This document shows positions 1-10,990 of a stretch of 64,000 bases of DNA, piece by piece (position 1 is the first letter of the stretch; every line of letters begins with the position of its first letter). Source of the stretch: Zhengitettix transpicula (lineage: Eukaryota; Arthropoda; Insecta; Orthoptera; Tetrigidae); the NCBI GenBank assembly GCA_037074705.1, contig CM073592.1:57649129-57713128 (forward strand). The letters run 5' to 3'. A model generated the notes under the pieces. The model was not told where the DNA came from and searched no databases. It was given only the letters and a program-made list of their open reading frames with translations. Both the position numbers and the translations under genes were made by a program.

Positions 1-2864
1 TGAACAAAAATTACTTCTCCAAACCTTATTTGGACTAGAAAATTGAATATTATCAACCTGGTGTGAAATCAGCTATTAAATGTTTCTTCTCGTCTATAGA
101 TAAAATTATAATAACATAATGTTAGATCATGCACAACTAATTAAAAAGGAACTATTGTTGGATTATTTCAAGTAAAAGTGTCGCAACGTAACATGGATTA
201 CTAATAATAAATATTAATACTTTAAGTACGACATTTCTTTGCAATTTTGTAAAAAACTGACTTGGGATGTTTCGCATCCCCCACGCGACTAGTAACGTTC
301 GAACCAAGTACGCGGCTGCTGGAGCATTAAATTGGATTATGCTTTGATTTGTTGGGGGAGCAGACTTCATTTCCTCCATTTTTTAAGACTCCGCCTAAAT
401 TTATTTTCTTTAAGAAGACTTTCCCCAAACACTCCTACGGCGAATTATTGCAGATGTTGATCGTCCTATTTAGTAATGAAAATTTCCGGCAGTTTATTTT
501 CAATTGATTATTCGATTTACCAAATACAAGTGGGCTATCGGATCTTGGAGCTGATTCCAATCCCCGGATTTTGCCCTGCATAAGCTTTGAATAGCATGAG
601 CGGCTTTGCTCTCTCCCTCCTTTCCGATAACAACTCGCAACCTAGCTCTTCCCCGTTTTCGTTCCCATGTTCAGGCCCCACTCTTAAAAATTTATTTTTC
701 GTTTCCTGAAATTTCTTCAACGAATCTGTTTTATTTTGTTTATACGGATCCCCGTATTACAAAATTAGTCTAAATATAGTTAAGTATGCCACCTCCTCAG
801 TTAACGATTTCTCTCATTTTTGTATTCCTCATTATTAAATGTAAACGAATTCCACGCTTTTAAGGCCATGAAATTTACCTGCTCCTTATGCTTTTGTTGA
901 AGTATTTTCCTAAATTTTTTTTTCATCTCGTTGCCAATGGAATTAAATGCTGATAAATGAGACGGAACATAAACAAAATTTTAATTTCGATTTTATTTTC
1001 TCTAGCCAAATTATTGAAATTCTTCCGGTAACACTTATATATATTGGACTTTTCTTTATCCTTTTATACAGGATGGAGTTGTATGCGGAAATCCTGACCT
1101 ATAATATATACAAATAAAGAACGTTAAACGATCAAATAGTTGAAACATTATTTATATTTTTGGGAAATAAATACATTGTATAAGTTTTAGGAATGTTGTA
1201 CAACACGTTAAAAGACGTAATCGCCACCGTCCAGGTTTTCCAGCTCGAGAAATATTTAAGATACACTTTCAATTGACTTTTCGTCTCCATATAGTGTGTG
1301 CCATGAAAATGTATCACCAATGTCACGAAGTTTTGCAGCTACGTTGCCAAATATAATGTCGAATAATAGCACGCGCGGCGACTTGCAGTGAGGGCGAGTG
1401 CACAATCTGGCAATACCGCTGGACAGGGGTAAAAGAGCGGTGCGGTTAGCTACTTCAACTTTATATTACATTTTCGTGGCACCTACTATAGTCGATTATT
1501 ATCCGTCAAGCCATTTGAAGTGGTCGGTTCTAATCAATTCTTAGAAGCCTTTAATTTATATAAGGATTGTAATATTAATAACGTACGATAATCAAATAAT
1601 CAGGTTTGCAAATCAGAAAAGAGTAATTAATCTAGTAAAGTCTGAAGCACGAACGTTTATCCACGAAATAATTGCGATTACGTGGTGCGATTTTCGACGC
1701 ATCGTGCTTAAAAGGAAATGTAATAGATAAGATAATTTTGCGTAGCAGCGAACTAATTAATTTTTGTCGGCATGTTACACACGTGAGTTTGAATACATAT
1801 TACTCTTTTATTTTCAGTGCCGTCAGCTTGGTTATTGTAAAGGATTCCCGAAGCAGGGGGAGGGGGGGGGCATTGGCTAGCGCTTCCAATTGATACCCGG
1901 AAGGTTGTTAATTATATGCGATGGCGCGACATCGGTATTTTCTCATAATTTTAGGTTTAAGTAAATAATTTTTTAATTTACTTCTAATGGAGATCTTTTT
2001 CTAAGAAAGTGATCATTTTCATCGCTTTTCATTAATTATGAGAATTAATTATAACGTGAAAATATTATTTTTCATTTCCCGTTATGATTTAATAATGTTC
2101 AGTAAATTGATACAATTATGTTCCTATGTATCATAAAAATCTATTTTTAAGTACTAATGACCTTATTAATAAATAATATAAAGTTCTATTACAAATATTT
2201 TAAATAAAATATTACGTTAATAATTAGAAATGTTCTTATCTCTCAACTAAATTTATAAATATATATACAATATACAAAATTATGTGATTAAACCATTATT
2301 CACAGTTTATGATGGGCTACCATGATCAGTAAGATTGGCTACAAACACTTTTGATATCATTATTCTCTTTTACTTTAGCTGTTTTCTGTTGGTAGCTTGG
2401 TCCTGAAAGCGATATTGCAACATAAAGGGTCGTTTCGGTGTTTCCGCCAACGTACTTCTTGTCTGTTTGGGGGATCCTTCAAATAGAAAGCATTAAATGA
2501 TGCGTTAAACCTCAACCGTAATATCTCCGACTTCTGTCTCTCTTTACTCTCCAGACTATTACCGATCATAAAATTTTACCATCCCGTCTCTCCACATTTC
2601 ACAACTTTAGCTCCGTACACTTCCCTCTTGAACCCTTATTCTCGATTTCTCTCTCACACCAGTTCCATATAGAACCACCTCCACTGTTTCTCGCCATTGC
2701 CTGCATTTCCTCTAGACTTACTGAATCAACTGTTGACCTATTTGCCTTATGCCTTACTGTTCTCAAATAATCAACTCGTATTTTTCTTAGTCAGATTTCT
2801 GAAGTACCTTTTATCTTCGTGATATTCATTGATGTAAATGATATCTGGTATTTTTTTAATTTTT
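1..2864. other. AT-rich non-coding stretch
   Basis: No gene is recognised here. Open frames are short (75 codons or fewer), overlap each other on both strands and resemble no known family. A run of G residues at about 1855-1870 is the only compositional oddity. Nothing else repeated elsewhere in the window was seen. Confidence 0.6.
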
Positions 2865-3420
2865 TTTAGGGTAACAGGCTACATGAGGGTAATCCACATG
2901 GTGGCAACTCCCCTTTAATAGCATAGGAAGGGATCTGAAAGGGGGGATGCGGAAGGGCAGAGGAAGGTAGCCAAGGGTTAACTAGGGCCCCCGGGGTATA
3001 GTTTAAGGATCCTACCCGGCATTCGCCTAAAGAAATGCAGGGAAAACCCTAGAAAACCCTGCATCAGGTAGGTCGGGCATTGGGTACTTGTCCCACGCCC
3101 TTCCGATAGCGGGAGAGCAGTTTGCTGTGAGGACGCAGCATTCTCTTCTCTGTGCCTCGACCAGTTTAGGAGGCAGCTGGCCGACTATTCCAATAGGAAT
3201 AACGGACAGCTCTTACCGTATGCCCAAGGTCTGTGATCCCGGAACATACACCTCTCAGAACAGGCCGAGGTGCCTCGGCTTGTGGGAACCTTAGTTCCAA
3301 AACGGAGAGGAAAAGGCATCCCCAAAGGTAGCCTCTTCGTATCTCTCCTACAAGGTTCTACCTGCGTGAACATCCCTCGCAAGTACTGCCTTCGAGAGAA
3401 TAGTCCTCGCAGACCAGAGA
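2865..3420 (+). repeat. R1 dispersed repeat, copy 1 (right end missing)
   Basis: This is the first of five copies of a family present at 2.87, 8.6, 10.3, 14.2 and 50.7 kb. It follows a T-rich run and opens with the family head (GGGTAATCCACATGGTGGCA, then AACTCCCCTTTAATAGCATA), continues through a G-rich stretch containing GGGGGGATGCGG, and then a GC-rich body with GACTATTCCAATAGGAATA. The body aligns base by base with copy 3, but the inverted head that closes copy 3 is absent, so this copy is truncated on the right. A 68-codon open frame inside it is probably incidental. I cannot assign the family to a known superfamily. Confidence 0.85.
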
Positions 3421-4221
3421 TTGTTTTTTTTTATCATTTGATTTAATTTATGAATTAATTTTCACGTTATGAATATACATGCTCCGTGATAATTACTGTT
3501 CTCTTCGTGTTCACTTAGTGATAGCTATATTTTATACTCTCATAAAAGGAATGTTGCTCGGCCGTCCTGCAGAAGAGCATTTAAAAATTAAATGTAATCT
3601 CTTTTCCGTGAGCAACTCGTGACATATCCAAGACGCAAAATTGGTATATATCCAAAGTAATATGGTTTGACCAATTCTATCAAATTTAAACAGGTAGGAA
3701 ATTAAAAATTTACTTACTGTGATAAATGTGATGAATTTGTTTTTACACGCGTGCATTATAGGCTTCAATAGTTTTTTGGGTAACGTATTTGAACAAGCGT
3801 AGAGAATTTATCAACAGATATATTTCTATGCCATTCAAACATCAAAGTTACCTCTGTTTCTGATGCAACGCTGCCAGCTCGCTACCTGGAAGTCGAATGA
3901 CACCTGAGGCCGCTGTACAACAAGCATCAGGAAGCATACTGTGTTATAATTACAACTGCATACACATCACAGGGTGTTTATCATGGTCAGAGCAAAACAA
4001 ATCATTTAATTATCCACCATCTCCAGTTCTAGAGTTCGTAGAACTGATATATTTCATATTTCCAGAACTGATAATTAAATATTATCATTAAACATTTTTT
4101 AATAGATTTTTATTATCAATCATATTACATATGATCTTTAAGATAATTTGATAACATGTACAATTTAATAAAAGTGTCTTGTACTGATGTCGTGGAGAGG
4201 TGAGGGTCCAACAACGCCACC
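3421..4221. other. AT-rich stretch, including the probable 3' flank of the LINE
   Basis: No gene is recognised. From about 4090 the sequence may be the 3' untranslated part of the minus-strand LINE that starts at 4222, but the boundary and a clear poly-A tail are not visible. Confidence 0.45.
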
Positions 4222-4492
4222 TCAGTTTCTATTGCAGTCTACCGGCCAGCATCTCTTCAGTATTCGGTTGTCAGTTGGTTGTAGTAACGGCTCTAGTAGT
4301 CGATCGGGATGGGTTTGAAGTTTAGTATGGTGTTTACGATTTTTATCTTTGAAGACGTCTGCTACATATGGTGTATTGAGGTCAGTATGTAAGCTGAAGT
4401 TGGATACATACCAGGGAGTATTTGTAGTAGTGCGTAGGATTTTTGATTGTACTCGTTGCATAATAGCGATGTGAGACTTGGCTGCACATCCC

Positions 4493-4781
4493 CAGAATTC
4501 TATTCCGTACGTCCATATAGGTTTGATCACTGTTTTGTAAAGTAATTATGAGAATGTTTTTGATACGCTCGTAATTTTAGAAAACTCTGCTTTCGATAGC
4601 CAAAGATTCCTTTGATTAAGATTTAGCTTATCACTATTATTAATAATAATTATCAATCTATTGATAATCTGCTGGACCCTTCATTTCCTTTTTCAGGAAT
4701 CAGAGATTCCTTCTATTCTAAATTCCTGAGTTCTATACCGTACGTCCATATAGGTTTTATCATTGTTTTGTAAATAAGTAA
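4493..4781. repeat. Direct repeat of about 53-55 bp within the LINE, separated by about 180 bp
   Basis: The segment encoding MIKPIWTYGIE appears twice, at 4493-4545 and 4727-4781, as near-identical copies sharing CGTACGTCCATATAGGTTT. Between them lies about 180 bp of AT-rich sequence with no LINE coding similarity. The arrangement could be a tandem duplication with later insertion, or a junction between two LINE copies. Confidence 0.8.
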
Positions 4782-5557
4782 TATGTTTTCCACTGATAAT
4801 TTTGATTTTCGTCCAATCAGAAAGTTTAATAATTTAGTTTTTATTTCTATTTGCTCTTTCTTTTTATTGATGTGATCCCTCCATTTCAGCTTGGTGTCTA
4901 AGTGAAGACCAAGATATTTGACTGATTCTGCTTTTGAAATTTCTTCCTGATTGAGCTTTACTATAGGACAATGTTCCTTTTTAAGGGCAAAAGTTATTGG
5001 GATGATTTCGATGCATTTACTTTTATTTTCCATCTTTTTAACCAGGTCTCTATTTTTTGTAGATGTTCTTGAAGTTTCTGTGATGCGAAATCAGGGTCTG
5101 TGTGTGTTGACAGTATCGCTGTATCATCAGCAAAGGTACTTGTGCTTACGTCCATTGAGGTTGGCAAGTCGGAAGTGTATAAGACGTATAATAGGGGGCC
5201 AAGGATGCTGCCCTGTGGCACCCCGGAGAGAATGGGATAACGGTTTGAACTTTCTCCATTTACGTAAGTAAGAAATTCTCTTTGGTCAAGGTATGATTTT
5301 AATAAGTTGAAGTGTTGGTCAGGCAAAGTCCTTTTAATCTTAACTTGTAGACCTGAATGCCAAACCTTATCAAAGGCCTGGTTTACGTCTAAGAATATTG
5401 CTGTGCAGTACTGCTGGTTCTCCATAGCTTTTTTAACTACGTCCATTGTTGAATTGTTTAATGCGAATGTCGGAAACCAAATTGATGATCCGGGATCCAG
5501 TCTCGATTACTGCTGTCTACTCTGATTCTTTTCAGTATTATCTTCTCAAGCAATTTG

Positions 5558-5657
5558 GATAGTGAATGAAGTTCTCTCGGGATTCCAACCGGGTAGCGTA
5601 GTTTTGTAAACACAACGTTTCGATGGCTTGCACCGCCATCTTCTTCAGGTGATAGTG
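5558..5657 (-). mobile_element. 86-bp insertion in the LINE flanked by a 7-bp direct repeat
   Basis: GATAGTG occurs at 5558-5564 and again at 5651-5657. Removing one copy plus the 86 bp between them (93 bp in all, so the frame is kept) restores the expected reverse-transcriptase text from SLLST to LSKLLEKI. On the minus strand the insert starts CTGAAGA (5642-5648), then a perfect 6-bp hairpin GATGGC/GCCATC with a 7-nt loop (5622-5640), then GAAAC (5617-5621) and GTTGTG. The layout resembles a hammerhead ribozyme core. The insertion is well supported, its class is not. Confidence 0.72.
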
Positions 5658-5745
5658 TTGATAGCAGACTTATGGGACGATATGAAGTGACGTCCGTTAT
5701 ATCTTTGCCGGGTTTAGGTATATGAAGCAAAGTTTTATATCTTTA

Positions 5746-8567
5746 ATAAATTAAATTAATTTTTAATAACTGAAACTTTCAATGTTCTGACTAATCAGAT
5801 GGACAACTAATCATTATAGTTCATGATTAATGTGGAAAAATTCTTTTGCTAAGTTTATATTCATTTAATAAGAACTCCAGATAAATGATAAAGTGTTGAA
5901 ATTTCAAAGTTTTTATAATGATATTCTTTAAATTGTTTTAACATCGACTTTTGTAACATTAATTTGTATAATATAAGAACCTCGTTTGTGAAAGTAGTAG
6001 TTGGGTCAGCAATGCTAAGTGAAAAGTTGAAAAGCACAGTTTTAGGGGAATTGCATCTCAGGTCCTGGGATAATTATATATTAAATTTTATCTCGCTCCG
6101 TCCGCCTAAAGTAAATGCTTTAAGCCGTTGAAGTTATGTGTTATGGAGAGACCTTTAAAATCCTTTCTGCAATTATAATTAGAGGCACTTCAGCAAGCAA
6201 TTAAAGAAGCTGGAAGATGCTAACGGCTCTTAGCGAGCGTTATCTTGATAAACTGACTGTTGTTGTATAATGTTCCCACCTGCCGTAGCTCGTTGCAGGT
6301 CTGACGTATAGCTTCACGGTTTTTATTTACTCATTTCATACGCCTACCCGATTTTGTCACACTTGTGATTTTTTTTAAAAAAATTCCCCAAGGACTGGTG
6401 ATATTTATCCTCCTGTCGCTACTTTAGAAATTATTATAAAAAAACTATGAATTCATGGTATTATTATAATACGCTTCAACAGCTGATGACTATACTACAA
6501 AATTATTTTATTTCTACTAAATAAATGTAGTTTTATCAGAGGAATATATTTCTCTTACAAGTATAAGAAGCGTGTTTTTTTCGGCTACAGAAATATCTTA
6601 TGTTATCCACGAAAAAATTATTTTTAATATTTTAAATTTTATTTGTATATCAAAACTAATATTATTGTTTCTTATTATAAGTAAAATGTCAGAGAAATAT
6701 GTCTGAAAACTCCATACGCTGTAGTTTTTTATTTCTATACTCCTCCGTATACCTTGTAAATATACTCACATTTAATTTTAATATTTCTCTTGAACAATAC
6801 TTATTGATTATAGTAAAGTGTTATATGAAGCATTATGTATTAATTTCTCTTTTATTCCTACATTTTAATAAAACTCTTTAACGGTTCGTAAACCGTACGT
6901 GTTCTGTCATGGCACAGTAAACGATTTTTAAATATTTTTTACCATATTCTCTCTGTTTATGACCAAATTTCAGTTTTACTTTTTAAAACTCTTTTTGGTC
7001 ACTGGTTCAATGGCAAATCTACCGACATTTCTCTACGGACCTACTGGAACACATACACGCTTTAATTTGTTTATTTTGCAAGCAATGCCAATTGACAGAA
7101 TCACTGAAATGTAAAATCAATGGCCGCTGCGGACGTTACGAACGATAGATTTGGATGGTGCACGGATTCACGCAGACGTGAAATCGTCATGTTTAGTTTT
7201 CCGCGCCGCTTAGCAGATCTCAATCTTTACCGAACGAATTCCGGTTTTCGATTTTTTTTTTTACAATTTCACGTGTCGAATACAAATCTTATGATTCACA
7301 ATGGAACTTTAAACGGAAGCCGCGGCATATATATTTTTACGAGCGACTGAGCTTGAGTGTAATTAGGCGGAAGCGAACATGCAGGTCTTGAGCAATCGCG
7401 ATATACAAAACACTCCACCAGGCGGTCGAATTACTTCCACTACGTTAAATAAAAGAACCTGCGTGGATGGAACTTTCACTTCACCGCATATGCTCAAAAC
7501 GTCCCAAATTTAACGTTTAGTTGAACATACGGCTTCAGCGAAAGTATTTCACACGTAAAATATTGCTTGAGCGAAACTAAAATTTGCTCTTGATCTCCCG
7601 TTACGACCCGTGGTTTACGGCGAGCAGATGTTGTCCCTTTAATAGGTTTGAACTCATATGAGGAGAAGATCCCATTTGAGCCGATTTAAAATGATACAGT
7701 TAACAAATGCTGTAGAGTTAATTTTGCCTCCCACGTCAAAAAAAGTTATTTACCTTTAATTAATTGTTCTTGATATTTGCGTACTGCTTTCGAGACTAAG
7801 AAAGGACGGGCACCTTGTAAAGAAACTGATTTGCATTATTTAAATTTCGCAGATCCTAAGATTGATTTTAAATTAAGAATATTGATTTTAATTTAATGAA
7901 ATACAATAAATAACACTAACATTTTTAAGAACACAAAAGTCCTTAAAATAATTCTAATAGAAAAAACCTAATACCGATGGATTCCTAATTAGGATAAAAA
8001 TAACGATATATGTATATGATGACTACGACAACTAGCGTTACTTCTCATTCCAATGCAATCAATATAAAATTACGATCAATTTAAAACATATCCAAAACCA
8101 TAACAAAATTGCTAATATCATCAATTAAATAAAAACAGTAGAAAATTAAATAAAGTAAAAAAATAATAAATTTTTAAAAGATTATAAGATAGAAAGTAAT
8201 AGTCAGTTTAATTGATGGTCCACACAACAAAAAAGTAACTTCATTCAAAAATGATTATTTACCAATCTATGATTATATGAGTCAGGGAAATTAATTTGTA
8301 TTAAATATCCACTAATTTGCTTAGATTTTTGCATTATGTTTTATGAAGAGCGGATTTAATCATCAATCTTCATTCGGTAATTTTGATTCTCAATCACAAT
8401 GTCGCCAGTTGTTGTAGACGGCGAGTATTTAAAATCTATATAAATCTCTGTTTATTTTCTTGACTACGCTGTACTATTATTTTGCAATTTTTTCATTTAA
8501 TCATTATAAAAATTTAAAGAAAGATAATTAATGAAATATGACGGGTAAACATGAAAGAGTGAGTGTT
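5746..8567. other. AT-rich non-coding stretch
   Basis: No recognisable gene. A modestly GC-richer patch at about 7120-7240 contains a short hairpin (TTCACG at 7167-7172, CGTGAA at 7177-7182). The open frames here are short and unconvincing. Confidence 0.55.
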
Positions 8568-8592
8568 AGAGAGAAAGAGAGAGAGAGAAAGA
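8568..8592. repeat. GA-rich simple repeat
   Basis: An imperfect GA tract directly precedes R1 copy 2. Confidence 0.85.
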
Positions 8593-9195
8593 ATTTTTTT
8601 TAGAGTATAAAGCTACGTGAGGGTAATCCACGTGGTGGTAACTCCCCTTTAATAACACAGTAAGGGATTTGATAAAAGAAGAAGGTGTAGAAGGCTATGT
8701 ATAGGGTAATCCACATAGTGGCAACTCCCATCTGATAGAATAGGAAAGGGAGTGAAAGGGGGGATGCGGAAATGTAGAGCAAGGTAGCTAAGCGCTAACT
8801 AGGGCCCCAGGATCCTACCCGGAAATTCGCCTAAAGTCTTGCAGGGATAACCCTAGAAAAACCTGCATCAGGTGGGTCGGGCATTTGGTACTTGTCCCAC
8901 ACCCTTTCGACGGCGGGAGAGGGGTTTTCTGTGGGGTCGTAGCTTTCCCCTCGTTGTGTTTTGACTAGTTTAGGAAGCAGCTGTCCGACTATTCCAATAT
9001 GAAAAGCGGATAGAGTATTCTCTCACAGGGAAAGGTTGACCTGCGTCGTAGTGTATTATAGCAGAAAGATCGCGTAATTAAGAGTGAAAGGATAGTGAAT
9101 AAGAAAAGTTAATCGTTACCAGTATATTGGGCTTCAACAAGGTAACGAACTACTCTAGTACCATCTCTTCCTGTGCTATTAAAGGGGAGCAGCCG
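8593..9195 (+). repeat. R1 dispersed repeat, copy 2 (duplicated head, decayed right end)
   Basis: Two head-like segments follow one another: one near 8620-8665 (GGGTAATCCACGTGGTGGTA) and one near 8704-8730 (GGGTAATCCACATAGTGGCA). After them comes the same body as copies 1 and 3, containing AGGATCCTACCCGG, the TTGGTACTTGTCCCAC segment and GACTATTCCAATA. The interior from about 9030 is diverged. A remnant of the inverted head (GTGCTATTAAAGGGGAGCAG) lies at 9173-9192, which fits the two-ended structure of copy 3. No plausible protein. Confidence 0.8.
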
Positions 9196-10270
9196 TCAGA
9201 GCGGATAATTCTCATGTGAGCCTGTACTAAACAAACAGTGGATTTAATCCTATTAATATAAAAATGCTCACCTGATAACCTGCCATTATTTTATTTCAGG
9301 CTGAAAAATTCACACATTGTGGTAAGTGTGGATTTTTACACACTCGCCGGTTTACTATTCAACGGCAGAAGTACGCTGTCTGTCTCCACATACATGCCTC
9401 TCTATTGACCTTTTTTTCCGTTTTCCTTGCAATTTCACAAAAAATTCCGTATGTTGTTGTCCAGATTACTGTCAAAGTTTCCAGTTTACCTTCAATAAAT
9501 TGATAAACTTCTAAGAATTTATAAGAATTATTTAATATTTAGGTGACAATTTTAGATTTATTCAATAATACATTAGATGACGTAAAATTCTACACATGGA
9601 ACAACAGCGTGGATACTATCCATCTGAAGCATTGATTGAGTAAAGTAAAAAATCAGAGACATTCGTGAAGGACGGAAGTGCGCAGTATTCAACGATTTGT
9701 GCAACAATCACTCTAGTTTACTTTTATGGTGTCCACTTCTGCATATATTGTGTGCTAATTATCTTATTCATTGACGACGTAATACAAAATAGAGTTTCTA
9801 ATGGATGAGCTGATACGACGATGAAAGGCTCCACTTTCGAAAATTTTTGCAGCGGAAGAGCTCCGTTCTCTTGCTGGACAGGTGCCTTTTGTCCCACGAA
9901 GAGAGGAAGGCCCTCCAGTGAAAGTGCGCTCTGAGGCAACGGAGGCTGCTCCTCTTTTTGCCCTTTGATAGAACAAAGGTCCAATAAGAGAAAAACAAAC
10001 AAACCAATGATATATTCTTCGAAAACAGCGAGGCATAACTTCAGGAAAATCAACTATTGTAGAGATTGGCTATTTTCATTCGATTTTGCATATCACCCTC
10101 ATTTCCCTGACACGACGTAGAATATATCTGCTGAATAGAACATAATCGATATTAGATTAGTGTTATTTACGATCAACTGTTCATTACAACATGGTTCATT
10201 ATATAAAAAACACGCCAGTAGATGATATTTATACTTTCGACAGGTCATACATGTGTTTGGGCATTTTTCT
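9196..10270. other. Non-coding stretch with a GC-rich patch
   Basis: Mostly AT-rich. The patch at about 9820-9970 carries three overlapping minus-strand open frames (up to 109 codons) in different frames. None matches a family I know, so no gene is called. Confidence 0.5.
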
Positions 10271-10990
10271 TTAGGATAACAGACTACATGAGGGTAATCC
10301 ACATAATGGCAACTCCCCTTTAATAGCATAGGAAGGGATTTTAAAGGGGGGATGCGGAAGTGTAGAGGAAGGTAGCTAAGGTAACTAGGGCCCCTGCGCT
10401 GGTTTCAGGATCCTACCCGGCAATTCGCCTAAAAGTAATGCAGGGGAAACCCTAAAAAAACCTGCAACAGGAGTTCGGGCATTTGGTACTTGTCCCACGC
10501 CCTTCCGATGGCGGGAGAGGGGTTTTCTGTGGGGTTCAGTTTTCCCCTCGCCGTGCCTTGACTGGTTTAGGAAGCAGCTGGCCGACTATTCAAATAGGAA
10601 TAGCGGACAACTCTTACCGATGCCCAAAGTCTGCGACCCCGGAACATACACCTCTAAAAACTGGCTGAAGTGCCTCGACATGTGGGAACCTTAGCTCAGA
10701 AACCAGAGAGATGTGAAGGCATCCCCAAAGGTAGCCTCCTCCAGAGCTCTCTGGGAAGGTTCACCAGTGAGAGAATTCTCTCGCAGGCTTCCTTGATGGA
10801 TCTCTGCATACCTGCTTGGGAAATTCCACAGGGTTTTGCCTGCATCACATTTAGACGAATTACCGGGTAGGATTCTTTAACCATATCCCGGGGGCCTTAG
10901 CTAACCCTTGGCTACCTTCCTCTACCCTTCCGCATCCCCCCTTTAAAATCCCTTTCCGCTATGTGGATTACGCTTCTACACCTTAAAAAA
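10271..10990 (+). mobile_element. R1 element, copy 3, with both inverted ends
   Basis: This is the most complete copy, about 720 bp. The left head runs from GGATAACAGACTACATGAGG through GGGGGGATGCGGAAG and the AGGATCCTACCCGG segment to about 10465. The right end, about 10833-10990, is the same text inverted (TACCGGGTAGGATTC, CTACCCTTCCGCATCCCCCC, CTATGTGGATTACGC). The inverted ends are therefore about 150 bp each around a roughly 370-bp centre. That layout fits a non-autonomous inverted-repeat DNA element or a foldback element. No transposase is encoded and no clear target-site duplication was seen, so the superfamily is unknown. Confidence 0.82.

Larger units (their letters stand above)
4222..5745 (-). 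pseudogene. Jockey-type non-LTR retrotransposon ORF2 fragment (reverse transcriptase), broken
   Basis: This is the C-terminal part of a LINE ORF2 read on the minus strand, from a protein that would copy its own RNA at the genomic target. In order it shows the fingers motif SYRPISLL and LSKLLEKIILKRI (about 5520-5700), the palm motif AIFLDVNQAFDKVW (about 5350-5400), the box LSGVPQGSILGPLLY (about 5180-5230), the catalytic FADD box (5123-5134), WLKRWKIKVNASK, and the C-terminal IWTYGIE(L/F)WG region (about 4480-4760). Family assignment to the Jockey group rests on the GSILGPLLY, FADDTAIL and IWTYG signatures. The endonuclease and 5' half are missing. Frameshifts lie near 5455 and 4995, an 86-bp insertion lies at 5565-5650, and a 53-55 bp direct repeat with a spacer breaks the C-terminal region. 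It cannot encode an intact enzyme. Confidence 0.93.

Noticed and set aside
3088..3294. 68-codon plus frame in R1 copy 1
   Set aside because: Lies wholly within a repeat. The matching register in other copies is interrupted by stops and frameshifts.
9724..10053. Three overlapping minus-strand frames of 69-109 codons
   Set aside because: Different registers are open over the same GC-richer patch, which points to base composition and not to a gene.
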